DNA from: CALAGJ01 sp964293305 | GTDB taxonomy: Bacteria; Bacteroidota; Bacteroidia; Chitinophagales; Chitinophagaceae | Length of the DNA: 14,763 bases | Assembly: GCA_964293305.1 (NCBI GenBank) | Contig: CAXYYO010000059.1 | Span: 1 to 14,763, forward strand | Reading direction: 5' to 3' | Shown: in pieces, positions 1 to 5,555 of the stretch | Numbering within the stretch: position 1 is the stretch's first letter | Layout of the letters: the number at the start of each line of letters is the position of its first letter | The notes under the pieces: model-generated | Told to the model about the DNA's origin: nothing | Seen by the model: only the letters and a program-made list of their open reading frames with translations | Databases searched by the model: none | Program-made: the position numbers and the translations under genes

Positions 1-1
1 T

Positions 2-307
2 TTAATTTGCAATAAATGCAAGCTAGAATTCTTGTTTAGAAAAGAAGAAAAAAAGATCTGGTATGAATCGTATAAATTATCCTTAAATGCACAACCTAAC
101 AGTTGTCTTGAATGTAGAAGAAAAACTCAGAAGCAGAAATCCGAAAATAAGATTATATCTGAAATGCTAAAAAAATCAGAAATTGAGATTGCAGACAATG
201 AATTAGAAGTTGTCGTAGAAATTTACACATCATGGAACAAAATGGAAAAAGTTAAATATTACCAATCAATTTTGAATAAACGGAAAAGAATAGATGACAG
301 CCGCTAA
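2..307 (+). CDS. Zinc-ribbon domain protein, 3' end (5' end outside window)
   Basis: The frame is open to the left edge, so the TTG near base 32 is probably internal and the gene is cut by the window. Read from base 2, the peptide starts LICNKCKLEF and has two CxxC knuckles: CNKC at the edge and CLEC about 30 residues later, inside PNSCLECRRK. The layout CxxC, an aromatic/basic stretch with a W-Y pair, then PxxCxxCR matches the small zinc-ribbon fold of the probable zinc-binding (zf-trcl-like) family. It likely binds one structural zinc. The last 55 residues are charged and helical (KSEIEIADNELEV onward) and match nothing I know. Function is unknown. The stop lies 10 bases before the first transposase remnant, so the gene tail sits at a rearrangement junction. 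Confidence 0.6.
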   Translation, partial: LICNKCKLEFLFRKEEKKIWYESYKLSLNAQPNSCLECRRKTQKQKSENKIISEMLKKSEIEIADNELEVVVEIYTSWNKMEKVKYYQSILNKRKRIDDSR

Positions 308-317
308 CATGTATACG

Positions 318-440
318 GATTGTCAAAAGCCACTACATATCACTTAGTTTCTTTAATATAAAGTAAAACTCGGATTAGTAAAAACAGTAAAGTCTTATTT
401 CTAAATTTGTAATCTATTATGAGGATTTAGGTCTATTGAT
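318..440 (+). mobile_element. Decayed transposase C-terminus, copy A (IS110-like)
   Basis: This stretch aligns by eye with copies B (1281-1421) and C (5340-5515). It shares GATTGTCAA at its start, AAACTCGGATTAGT near 366-379 and CTAAATTTGTAATCT at 401-415. Translated pieces in shifted frames read KLGLVKT and then LISKFVIYYEDLG, matching the KLGLGKRI and AKFEISTGESG of copy C. It has an internal deletion and at least one frameshift. All three copies look like the tail of one IS110-family (PF02371-type) transposase. The homology of the copies is seen directly; the family is my judgement. No terminal inverted repeats were seen, as is usual for IS110. Confidence 0.5.
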
Positions 441-527
441 TGAATGGCCCTCAATGAGAGATTTTTATTTGGTCAGAAGTTATTTTAATTTACTTTAATT
501 TATAAAGGCATCTCCAGATTCCTGTTA

Positions 528-728
528 CTAGTCTGACAATTCCAATTTAAAAATGTCCTCAACTTTTTTGCCAAAAGCCCTTGCCAGTTTGAGGGACAGC
601 ACAACTGAAGGTGTGTATTTATTAATCTCAATAGAGAAAATTGTTTGTCGAGAAACACCTACAATCTCTGCGAGCTGAACTTGTGTGAGTTGTTTATTTA
701 ATCGCTCTTTTTTGACTGTATTCTTCAT
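528..728 (-). CDS. Small XRE-family HTH transcriptional regulator (YozG-like)
   Basis: This 66-residue protein is almost entirely one helix-turn-helix domain. Residues 10-35 (LNKQLTQVQLAEIVGVSRQT) contain the classic scaffold, with the recognition helix around VSRQTIFSIE and the common YTPSVVLSLKLARAF continuation. Length and motif fit the minimal Cro/CI-like regulators that often sit beside a small membrane protein. Its ATG overlaps the stop of the upstream membrane-protein gene in an ATGA arrangement (bases 725-728), so the two are almost certainly cotranscribed and translationally coupled. It probably autoregulates the pair from the promoter near 1202-1234, but the signal sensed is unknown. 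No nearby terminator is obvious downstream. Confidence 0.85.
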   Translation of the reverse strand: MKNTVKKERLNKQLTQVQLAEIVGVSRQTIFSIEINKYTPSVVLSLKLARAFGKKVEDIFKLELSD

Positions 729-1183
729 GGTCTATATTTCACATGAAGGATATAATTGAAACGTGCTATAAATGACAGCCAAAAGATAAATACTAACACA
801 ATAAAAAAAAGCATCATATTACTTTCGCTAAGGTCTCCTGAAAACAGGATAAAAAGGAAACCAGCAATGGTGAGTATGATTTGCAAGAAAGCAGCAAATT
901 GAAAGCTATCCAATCTAGTTTTCTGCACCATTTCGTCTTCAACTTTCTCTTTTGAGAAGGATACAAAATAAAATCCAGCAAGAAAGGAAAAGAAACCAAG
1001 TGCAGCTATAATAATATTTATAATATGATAAACCGACCATTCATATTTTCCATCAAGTTGACCAAAAACACCAATCAATAAACGCTTTATATAACCAAGC
1101 TGCATTACTAACCAAAGGCAAAAACCAACAGGTGCAATTACAAATCCTATTTTCTTAAAACGGTGTGGAAGCAAAAAATTCAT
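725..1183 (-). CDS. Four-helix integral membrane protein paired with XRE regulator
   Basis: From the ATG at 1183 the product has about 152 residues and starts MNFLLPHRFKKIG. Four hydrophobic segments are visible: around FVIAPVGFCLWLVMQLGYI, IINIIIAALGFFSFLAGFYFV, FAAFLQIILTIAGFLFILF and MMLFFIVLVFIFWLSFIA. A charged loop (SKEKVEDEMVQKTRLD) lies between helices 2 and 3, a layout typical of small Bacteroidota membrane proteins encoded with a YozG-like regulator. I rejected the longer TTG start at 1204 because it falls inside a good promoter. The stop overlaps the regulator's start by 4 bases. Function is unknown; by analogy the pair may be a membrane sensor or effector and its repressor. Confidence 0.8.
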   Translation of the reverse strand: MNFLLPHRFKKIGFVIAPVGFCLWLVMQLGYIKRLLIGVFGQLDGKYEWSVYHIINIIIAALGFFSFLAGFYFVSFSKEKVEDEMVQKTRLDSFQFAAFLQIILTIAGFLFILFSGDLSESNMMLFFIVLVFIFWLSFIARFNYILHVKYRP

Positions 1184-1201
1184 GTTATTAAATTTAGATT
1201 G

Positions 1202-1234
1202 CAAATGTAAAGTATGCTTTACATATTTCTACAA
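1202..1234 (-). promoter_or_regulatory. Bacteroidota-type promoter for membrane protein/XRE operon
   Basis: On the minus strand TACATTTG (1202-1209) matches the -7 element TAnnTTTG exactly, and a TTG (1232-1234) lies 22 bases upstream as a -33 element. Transcription would begin near 1195, giving a leader of roughly a dozen bases before the ATG at 1183. Confidence 0.5.
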
Positions 1235-1280
1235 CAGTTTTTCATACTACAAATTTTTAACACCCAACTGCAATCCATAT

Positions 1281-1421
1281 ATTGGTATGAAACCAGCAGT
1301 TATTGTGTGGAATATGATTGTCAAGGGAATGCCTTACAAACCACCCACTCCATACCTCTTTCTTGATGAAAAAAGAAAACTCGGATTAGTGAACAGCATT
1401 AAAAAAAAAATCGCTACTTAG
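1281..1421 (+). mobile_element. Decayed transposase C-terminus, copy B (IS110-like)
   Basis: The open frame here reads IGMKPAVIVWNMIVKG, then MPYKPPTPYLFLDEKRKLG and VNSIKKKIAT before a stop at 1419-1421. It aligns base by base with copy C (5340 onward: ARKLPVVVRKIIVKG, then VIYKPTTLYLLLEE) at what looks like roughly two-thirds identity or more. This resembles the extreme C-terminus of IS110/IS116/IS902 transposases (ARKxAVxxWxMxxKGxxY). The upstream part of the frame (1182-1280) is promoter and unrelated sequence, so this is not a functional gene. It is the best preserved of the three copies and joins the ParE fragment directly. Confidence 0.55.
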
Positions 1422-1564
1422 GGAAAAATTATACGGAGATTGACAATAATATTTTTGGTTACAAATCTGGTCAAGATTTAATATTCTTCAGAATAATGAG
1501 CGAAAATGAAATTCAAATTATTAGATTTTTACATTCAAGAATGGATTTTAAAAACAGAATTTAA
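1403..1564 (+). pseudogene. ParE/RelE-family toxin, 5'-truncated fragment
   Basis: A frame not linked to any normal start reads LGKNYTEIDNNIFGY, then KSGQDLIFFRIMSENE and IQIIRFLHSRMDFKNRI, ending with TAA at 1562-1564. This is the recognisable C-terminal half of RelE/ParE toxins: a GY..G.D.IFFRI beta hairpin followed by the terminal IxIIRxLHxRMD strand and helix. Such toxins have about 95-100 residues; only about 50 remain. In this frame a stop lies at 1400-1402, and the sequence upstream is the transposase remnant. No matching ParD-like antitoxin lies upstream. It is a dead fragment, probably cut when the element carrying copy B arrived or rearranged. Confidence 0.7.
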
Positions 1565-1868
1565 GATTAAAACTTCAGCTAACATTTAGCCGCACAGCCA
1601 AAGCCCAGCAAAGAAGACATTTAGTAATCCTAGAACCAGGTACCCTAAAATGAATTGGGAGCCGTGGTCATACCTTGTTCAGCAAGCCCGGGCCTTACAG
1701 AGTGGTGGTGTTTTAATTACACACCCCATTTTTTTTAACTGCAAGTAATGAGCCTCTAAAGGCTTTTCATTTTTGCTTAATGTTGCAAATGGATGGCGGT
1801 TTTAGACAGACTGCATCTAACTTTCAGTGCAATGAAACGCAGGTCAAACAAAAAACTTAAATGAATTA
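1565..1868. other. Intergenic stretch with possible terminators and repeat-like sequence
   Basis: No convincing gene was seen. A 32-codon open frame (1650-1748, starting MNWEPWSYLV) matches nothing I know. The stretch has a block at 1613-1662 resembling bases 2463-2510 across the FMN reductase gene, a hairpin with T-run at 1704-1736, and a small AGCCT-ctaa-AGGCT hairpin at 1751-1764 followed by T-rich sequence. Confidence 0.4.
1704..1736 (+). terminator. Possible intrinsic terminator
   Basis: GGTGGTGT (1704-1711) pairs with ACACACC (1719-1725) with one bulged G and a 7-base loop. A run of eight T follows at 1729-1736. It could end transcripts coming from the ParE remnant side. Confidence 0.4.
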
Positions 1869-2408
1869 ATGGCAGTTAAAAAAAATATAATGGCAATTAT
1901 CGGAAGTGCAAGTTCTAATTCTGCAAACCTTAAACTTGTTGAAAAAATTGCAAGCTTGACCAATGAGTATTGTAATATTATAATTTATAACAACTTAAAA
2001 GCCTTACCGCATTTTGACCCTGAACTTTCGGTAGATAATCCACCAAGTCAAATAGTTGAATTTAGAAAAAATATTGAACAAGCCGACGGAATAATTATTT
2101 GTACACCGGAATATGTTTTCAGCATTCCAAGTGGACTAAAAAACGCAATTGAATGGTGTATTTCGACAACAATTTTTACGGACAAACCAAGTGGACTAAT
2201 TACGGCTTCTGCAAGTGGACAAAAAGGACATGAAGCATTGCAACTTATTATGAAAACTGCAATGGCAAAATTTACGGATAAGACGAGTTTACTTATTCAA
2301 GGAATAAAAGGAAAATTTGACATGCACGGAAATCTAATTGACACCAAAACCGAAACGCAATTAGTTAATTTTATAGAGGAATTATTGAAATTGATAATTG
2401 TAAGATAA
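1869..2408 (+). CDS. NAD(P)H-dependent FMN reductase family protein
   Basis: This 179-residue protein has the flavodoxin-like fold of the NADPH-dependent FMN reductase family (PF03358; azoreductase/quinone reductase group, cytosolic). The phosphate-binding loop is IGSASSNSANLKL at residues 11-23. The diagnostic ICTPEYVFSIPSGLKNAIEW segment occupies residues 77-96, and TASASGQKGH near 110-120 is the usual third strand/loop. It would reduce FMN, quinones or azo compounds with NAD(P)H. The start at 1869 is followed by a second Met at codon 8 that could serve equally. It is complete and the usual length. It reads in the same direction as the ars operon, but a decayed barrel gene and about 400 bases separate them, so I do not assign an ArsH role; ArsH proteins are also longer. 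Confidence 0.85.
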   Translation: MAVKKNIMAIIGSASSNSANLKLVEKIASLTNEYCNIIIYNNLKALPHFDPELSVDNPPSQIVEFRKNIEQADGIIICTPEYVFSIPSGLKNAIEWCISTTIFTDKPSGLITASASGQKGHEALQLIMKTAMAKFTDKTSLLIQGIKGKFDMHGNLIDTKTETQLVNFIEELLKLIIVR

Positions 2409-2485
2409 ACACCTAAGCCCAATCATATACACGGATAATAAAACCTCCCACGAAAAAACATTTTAGTAACACTATAGTAAGTACC

Positions 2486-2502
2486 CCCTAAACAAATTAG
2501 GG
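2486..2502 (+). terminator. Small hairpin after FMN reductase gene
   Basis: CCCTAA (2486-2491) pairs perfectly with TTAGGG (2497-2502) around a 5-base loop, within the repeat-like block 2463-2510. There is no T-run after it, so terminator activity is uncertain. Confidence 0.25.
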
Positions 2503-2517
2503 CCTTGACTAACCATT

Positions 2518-3135
2518 TTGCAGCTACGGCGGGTCATGATGTGGCTTTTCTTTTATGTTGGTACAGCCTATCCAATTAACAAATACCATCATTGCCCAAA
2601 GTTATCAGGGGTTATGTTAGGATGTACAGCTGTTTTGTGCCTGCCTCGATTATTACAATTCCCACAGCAATTTTTAACAAAGGTTTCAAATAAATTTCTT
2701 CCATACAGGTCGATATTTTTTGCCATTGACTTTAATACAACAATTCCAAAAACCAAGACCTTTATTACAGGAGAATGGGCTTGGATTAATGTGGATGTTC
2801 CAGAAAATTATACGCAGCAATATGGTAACAAACAACAAGGTGGATTTATAGATCTGGTGCAACCCATTTTAAAAAGAAAAATTGCTGGTTGGGATGATGC
2901 AGTACTTAATCTTGCTTGTCGGTTTGAATATGTGGATTGGAACCTAGGAAATTTTAAGGAAACAGGGGGCAACATTGGGGATGACCTTTGGAGTATAATG
3001 CCAGCCATTAGTTTTAGACCTACTTCCCAAACCGTATTCCGACTCAACTGCCGACACCAAAGACAGAGAGATATTTTAGGAAACGACCCCGCAAAAACTG
3101 GTGGTTTTAGTTTTGGTATATCAACATACTTTTAA
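2518..3135 (+). pseudogene. Outer-membrane beta-barrel protein, C-terminal remnant
   Basis: The last ~140 residues look like genuine coding sequence for a porin-like barrel. There are alternating aromatic strands such as TKTFITGEWAWINVDVP, AVLNLACRFEYVDWNLG and TVFRLNCRHQRQRD, an acidic-glycine turn, and a C-terminal strand GFSFGISTYF ending in Phe, the typical BAM recognition signal. The first ~60 residues (for example YHHCPKLSGVMLGCTAVLC) are Cys-rich, lack a signal peptide and do not look like barrel. The other two frames there carry stops. The gene has therefore lost its 5' part and probably frameshifted. The parent protein was likely a Bacteroidota outer-membrane protein of unknown substrate. 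The leading ATG is probably not used. It could be a distant intact gene, but that seems less likely. Confidence 0.5.
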
Positions 3136-3481
3136 ACCTGATGCTGCTGTTGACTTTGTGATGAAAAGTTGAATGGCAATACTGCTAAGTGTTTTGGGGT
3201 AATTTTTGGCTGTAGCAATAGTCCAAATTTTAAACGTCAACCTTTGTACTCAACTGCATGGGTATGAAGCGTTCTGCTTTGAAATAAAATTCAACTGTAT
3301 TGGCATGGGTATATCGAATTTTCTAAACTGACTTTGGCCTTCAAGTATCTGGGTCTGGTTGTTTGTTTTCAAGATTGGCAAATTGATTCAACAAAATGAA
3401 AATGCTGATTTTCTACTAGCAGCTGTTGCTATCAATTTTGTTTTCCCTTCAAAAGTTTTAAGTGAATAAAAAATAAAATTA
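3136..3481. other. Intergenic region with possible relic coding sequence
   Basis: No start-to-stop gene was recognised. On the + strand a frame ending at 3469 reads IWVWLFVFKIGKLIQQNENA and then DFLLAAVAINFVFPSKVLSE before TAA. That is composition-wise plausible as the tail of a membrane protein, but it has no start codon after the in-frame TGA near 3330. I could not place it in a family. It may be a relic left between the barrel remnant and the ars operon. Confidence 0.25.
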
Positions 3482-3516
3482 TTTGGCATTGCAATTTATA
3501 TCGTAATATTGCAATG
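3482..3516 (+). promoter_or_regulatory. ars operon promoter with twin ATTGCAAT operator
   Basis: CATTGCAAT (3487-3495) and ATTGCAATG (3508-3516) form a perfect 9-base inverted repeat with a 12-base spacer. Each core ATTGCAAT is itself palindromic, and the centres are 20 bp apart, about two helix turns. A TTTG (3482-3485) and TAATATTG (3504-3511, one mismatch to TAnnTTTG) spaced 18 bases give a Bacteroidota promoter overlapped by both palindromes. ArsR binding here would block sigma contact. Direct binding is inferred. Confidence 0.6.
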
Positions 3517-3532
3517 TACAAATATAAATTAA

Positions 3533-3865
3533 ATGGGTGCTACCAAAACAGAACTTTTTACAAACAAGCAAAATCAATTGGCCACACTTGCAAAAGCCCT
3601 GGGACACCCGGCAAGAATTGCTATTTTGGACTATCTACTAAAGGTGGACACTTGTATTTGTGGTGATATTGTAAATAAACTACCATTGGCGCAGCCTACC
3701 ATATCCCAACACTTGAAAGAACTTAAAAATGCCGAGCTCATTAAGGGCAATATTGACGGTAACACTATTTGCTATTGTATCAACGAGAAAGCATTAGAAA
3801 TACTACAAACTTATTTTTCAAATATTTCAAAAAAAATGGAAATAAAAAATTCCAATTGTTGTTAA
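3533..3865 (+). CDS. arsR: ArsR/SmtB-family arsenite-responsive repressor
   Basis: The 110-residue winged helix-turn-helix protein shows the family layout. Residues 16-36 (LATLAKALGHPARIAILDYLL) form the leading helices. TCICGDIV at 40-47 carries the metal-sensing Cys pair C41 and C43 at the usual CxC position of the DNA-binding region. The recognition helix is AQPTISQHLKELK (53-65), and a beta wing follows (GNTICYCIN). Extra Cys at 80, 82 and a terminal CC (109-110) could help bind As(III). It represses the operon and is released by arsenite or antimonite. It heads a tight four-gene unit, 18 bases before the DUF6428 gene. The ATG lies about 15 bases from the predicted transcription start. 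The metal is assigned from the downstream arsC. Confidence 0.9.
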   Translation: MGATKTELFTNKQNQLATLAKALGHPARIAILDYLLKVDTCICGDIVNKLPLAQPTISQHLKELKNAELIKGNIDGNTICYCINEKALEILQTYFSNISKKMEIKNSNCC

Positions 3866-3883
3866 AATTAAAATTTAAAAAAA

Positions 3884-4333
3884 ATGAAATTATCTGACGT
3901 TAAACGGGCATTATCCAATTTAGAAAACGTAACGTTTCAATTGGAAAATGGAACTTTTGTTCCTGAACATTTTCATGTAACAGAAGTGGGAATGATTACA
4001 AAATACTTTATTGACTGTGGTGGAACCATCCGAAATGAAAGAGTGGCAAATTTTCAGCTTTGGAATGCGAACGATTTTGATCACAAATTAAAACCAACAA
4101 AACTGCTATATATTATAAAACTTTCCGAAGATAAATTAGCATTGGGAGATTTGGAAATTGAAGTGGAATACCAAGCTGAAACGATTGGAAAATATGGTTT
4201 GGACTTTCAGAATGGTAGTTTTATTTTGACAAATAAACAAACAGACTGTTTGGCAAAAGACCACTGTGGTATTCCTCAAGAAAAACTACAAACACAATCT
4301 TCATGCTGTACACCCGGTGGTGGATGCTGTTAA
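3884..4333 (+). CDS. DUF6428 family protein of arsenic operons
   Basis: This 149-residue soluble protein resembles the DUF6428 family commonly found between arsR and arsC in Bacteroidota. Conserved-looking blocks are FVPEHFHVTEVGMITKYFID (25-44), CGGTIRNERVANFQLW around 45-60 and DLEIEVEYQAETIGKYGLDF near 90-115. The C-terminus is Cys-rich: DCLAKDHCGIP and then SSCCTPGGGCC, seven cysteines in the last 30 residues, suggesting a metalloid or metal site. The His in EHFHVTE may add a ligand. Its biochemical role is not established; trafficking or sequestration of As(III) is inference from context. It lies 18 bases after arsR and 9 bases before the microprotein gene, so it belongs to the operon. 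Confidence 0.8.
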   Translation: MKLSDVKRALSNLENVTFQLENGTFVPEHFHVTEVGMITKYFIDCGGTIRNERVANFQLWNANDFDHKLKPTKLLYIIKLSEDKLALGDLEIEVEYQAETIGKYGLDFQNGSFILTNKQTDCLAKDHCGIPQEKLQTQSSCCTPGGGCC

Positions 4334-4342
4334 TTAAAAATT

Positions 4343-4474
4343 ATGCTGCTTAAAGAATTTATATTCAAATATAAAAAGCAAATAATAATAACGGTTTCAA
4401 TTACAATTTTACAAATTATTTGGGGTTTCGACCCAAAATTTTGTATCATTAATATAATTTGGTTATTCGTTTAA
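4343..4474 (+). CDS. 43-residue membrane microprotein in the ars operon
   Basis: An ATG at 4343 opens a 43-codon frame ending in TAA at 4472-4474. The peptide begins MLLKEFIFKYKKQ, continues with a hydrophobic helix IIITVSITILQIIWGF, then DPKF and a second hydrophobic stretch CIINIIWLFV. It fits exactly between its neighbours, 9 bases after the DUF6428 stop and 11 before the arsC start, which argues for a real cotranslated gene. The basic N-terminus suggests a cytoplasmic start and one or two membrane crossings. I do not recognise the family. Its start loosely recalls small Bacteroidota membrane proteins such as DUF6132, but the rest does not match. A helper or anchor for metalloid transport is speculation. 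Confidence 0.6.
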   Translation: MLLKEFIFKYKKQIIITVSITILQIIWGFDPKFCIINIIWLFV

Positions 4475-4485
4475 CTTAAAAATAA

Positions 4486-4914
4486 ATGGCAATGAAAAAT
4501 GTATTAGTGCTTTGCACAGGAAACAGTGGTAGAAGTCAAATAGCACATGGCTATCTTGAACATTTTACAGACGGAAGAAAAGTAAATATTTATAGTGCTG
4601 GAGTGGAAACACATGGCGTAAATCCAAAAGCTATTGCCACCATGCAAGAAGATGGTATTGACATTTCGCACCATACTTCTAATCATATTGAAGAATATTT
4701 TGGTGTAGATTTTGACTTTGTCATTACTGTCTGCGATAATGCAAAAGAGCGTTGTCCCTACTTTCCTACCAAAGCAAAAAAACTGCATTACAACTTTCCA
4801 GATCCTGCAAAAGCTACAGGAACGGAAGAAGAAATAAAAGCAGAATTTAGGGCTGTGCGCCAACTTATAAAAAACTGTTGCGAAGCATTTGTAAAGGAAA
4901 ATTTGGGTGAATAA
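4486..4914 (+). CDS. arsC: Arsenate reductase, thioredoxin-coupled (LMW-PTP fold)
   Basis: The 142-residue enzyme reduces arsenate to arsenite in the cytosol using an intramolecular Cys cascade recycled by thioredoxin. The P-loop CTGNSGRS starts at C10 (CX5R with R16). The resolving pair lies in VCDNAKERC with C83 and C90, and the general acid Asp is D106 in NFPDP. These match the three essential cysteines and Asp of the Staphylococcus pI258 type. The loop position normally Cys (C15 in CTGNSCRS) is Gly here; that residue is not one of the catalytic three. The start at 4486 has a second Met at codon 3 that could be used instead. It is the last gene of the operon, and no arsenite efflux gene (arsB or acr3) follows. 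Confidence 0.9.
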   Translation: MAMKNVLVLCTGNSGRSQIAHGYLEHFTDGRKVNIYSAGVETHGVNPKAIATMQEDGIDISHHTSNHIEEYFGVDFDFVITVCDNAKERCPYFPTKAKKLHYNFPDPAKATGTEEEIKAEFRAVRQLIKNCCEAFVKENLGE

Positions 4915-5339
4915 TAAGAAAGCGATTGAGTAAAATTTCGGTAAGTAGACTATGGGTTTAAGTAGCAAAAAATTGGCATTTTCAACATTCAAAATGCTGT
5001 TATTAATAGTATTTTAAGACAAGGAGATTCAATGCAGTAGAATTTTTAAATCTGTTGAAAGATTGATATATGAAGTTGGTAAAACTAACAAGTAAAGTTG
5101 GCTTAGTGAGCATTACAAATGTGAAACTACTAAACAATTTTCTTCAACGCTAAAAGTTGCACAGAATTAAAAAATAATCAAAAGAAAGTATTAAAACTTC
5201 ACCAGTCAATAGGAGGTAGTAGATTACAAATATTTTTTCTTCGCTTCGCAATCTCAATAAGTTAACTGTGACAGAAGTCTTTTGAAGTCTTTCTACACCG
5301 ATAACATATTGAAGGGCAGATATCAACAGCTTTACGGGC
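4915..5339. other. Non-coding region after arsC
   Basis: All frames are broken by stops and I see no gene or pump remnant. Short open pieces such as RIFKSVERLIYEVGKTNK near 5040-5090 might be older decayed coding sequence, possibly the upstream part of the transposase of copy C. I could not confirm this. Confidence 0.4.
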
Positions 5340-5515
5340 ATTGGCAAGAAAACTGCCAGTTGTAGTAAGGAAAATAATTGTAAAGGGAGTGATATACAAA
5401 CCAACCACTTTATACCTTTTGCTTGAAGAACCGCAAACTAGGATTAGGAAAAAGGATTTAAATACAAATTGCTAAATTTGAAATCTCTACTGGTGAATCT
5501 GGTATAGTACCTATT
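5340..5515 (+). mobile_element. Decayed transposase C-terminus, copy C (IS110-like)
   Basis: One frame reads ALRALARKLPVVVRKIIVKG, then VIYKPTTLYLLLEEPQT. After a frameshift near 5430 another frame continues KLGLGKRI, a stop, then IQIAKFEISTGESGI. Together this rebuilds the same tail as copies A and B, with ARKLxVV as in IS110/IS116/IS902 transposases. It lies between the ars operon and the orphan PD-(D/E)xK-like gene and has the same orientation as the other two copies. It is not functional. Confidence 0.55.
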
Positions 5516-5555
5516 TGATTTAGGATAACGATTTATTTAATCTAGACTGAATTTT

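Noticed and set aside
301..345. GCTAACA after the zinc-ribbon gene (also near 1577) as an integron attC site
   Set aside because: No matching complementary GTTAGC arm at attC distance and no integrase in the window.
1184..1204. TTG start extending the membrane protein by seven residues
   Set aside because: It lies inside the TACATTTG promoter element, and the ATG at 1183 gives a normal N-terminus.
1182..1421. A 79-codon + strand ORF
   Set aside because: Its first third covers the promoter of the leftward operon, and the remainder is transposase copy B without a real start.
1650..1748. A 32-codon ORF starting MNWEPWSYLV
   Set aside because: No family match, and a terminator-like hairpin lies inside it.
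1869..2408. Assignment of the FMN reductase as ArsH
   Set aside because: It is shorter than ArsH, lacks its N-terminal extension, and lies outside the ars operon.
5150..5404. An 84-codon minus-strand ORF of hydrophobic composition
   Set aside because: It is antisense to transposase copy C and matches no known protein.
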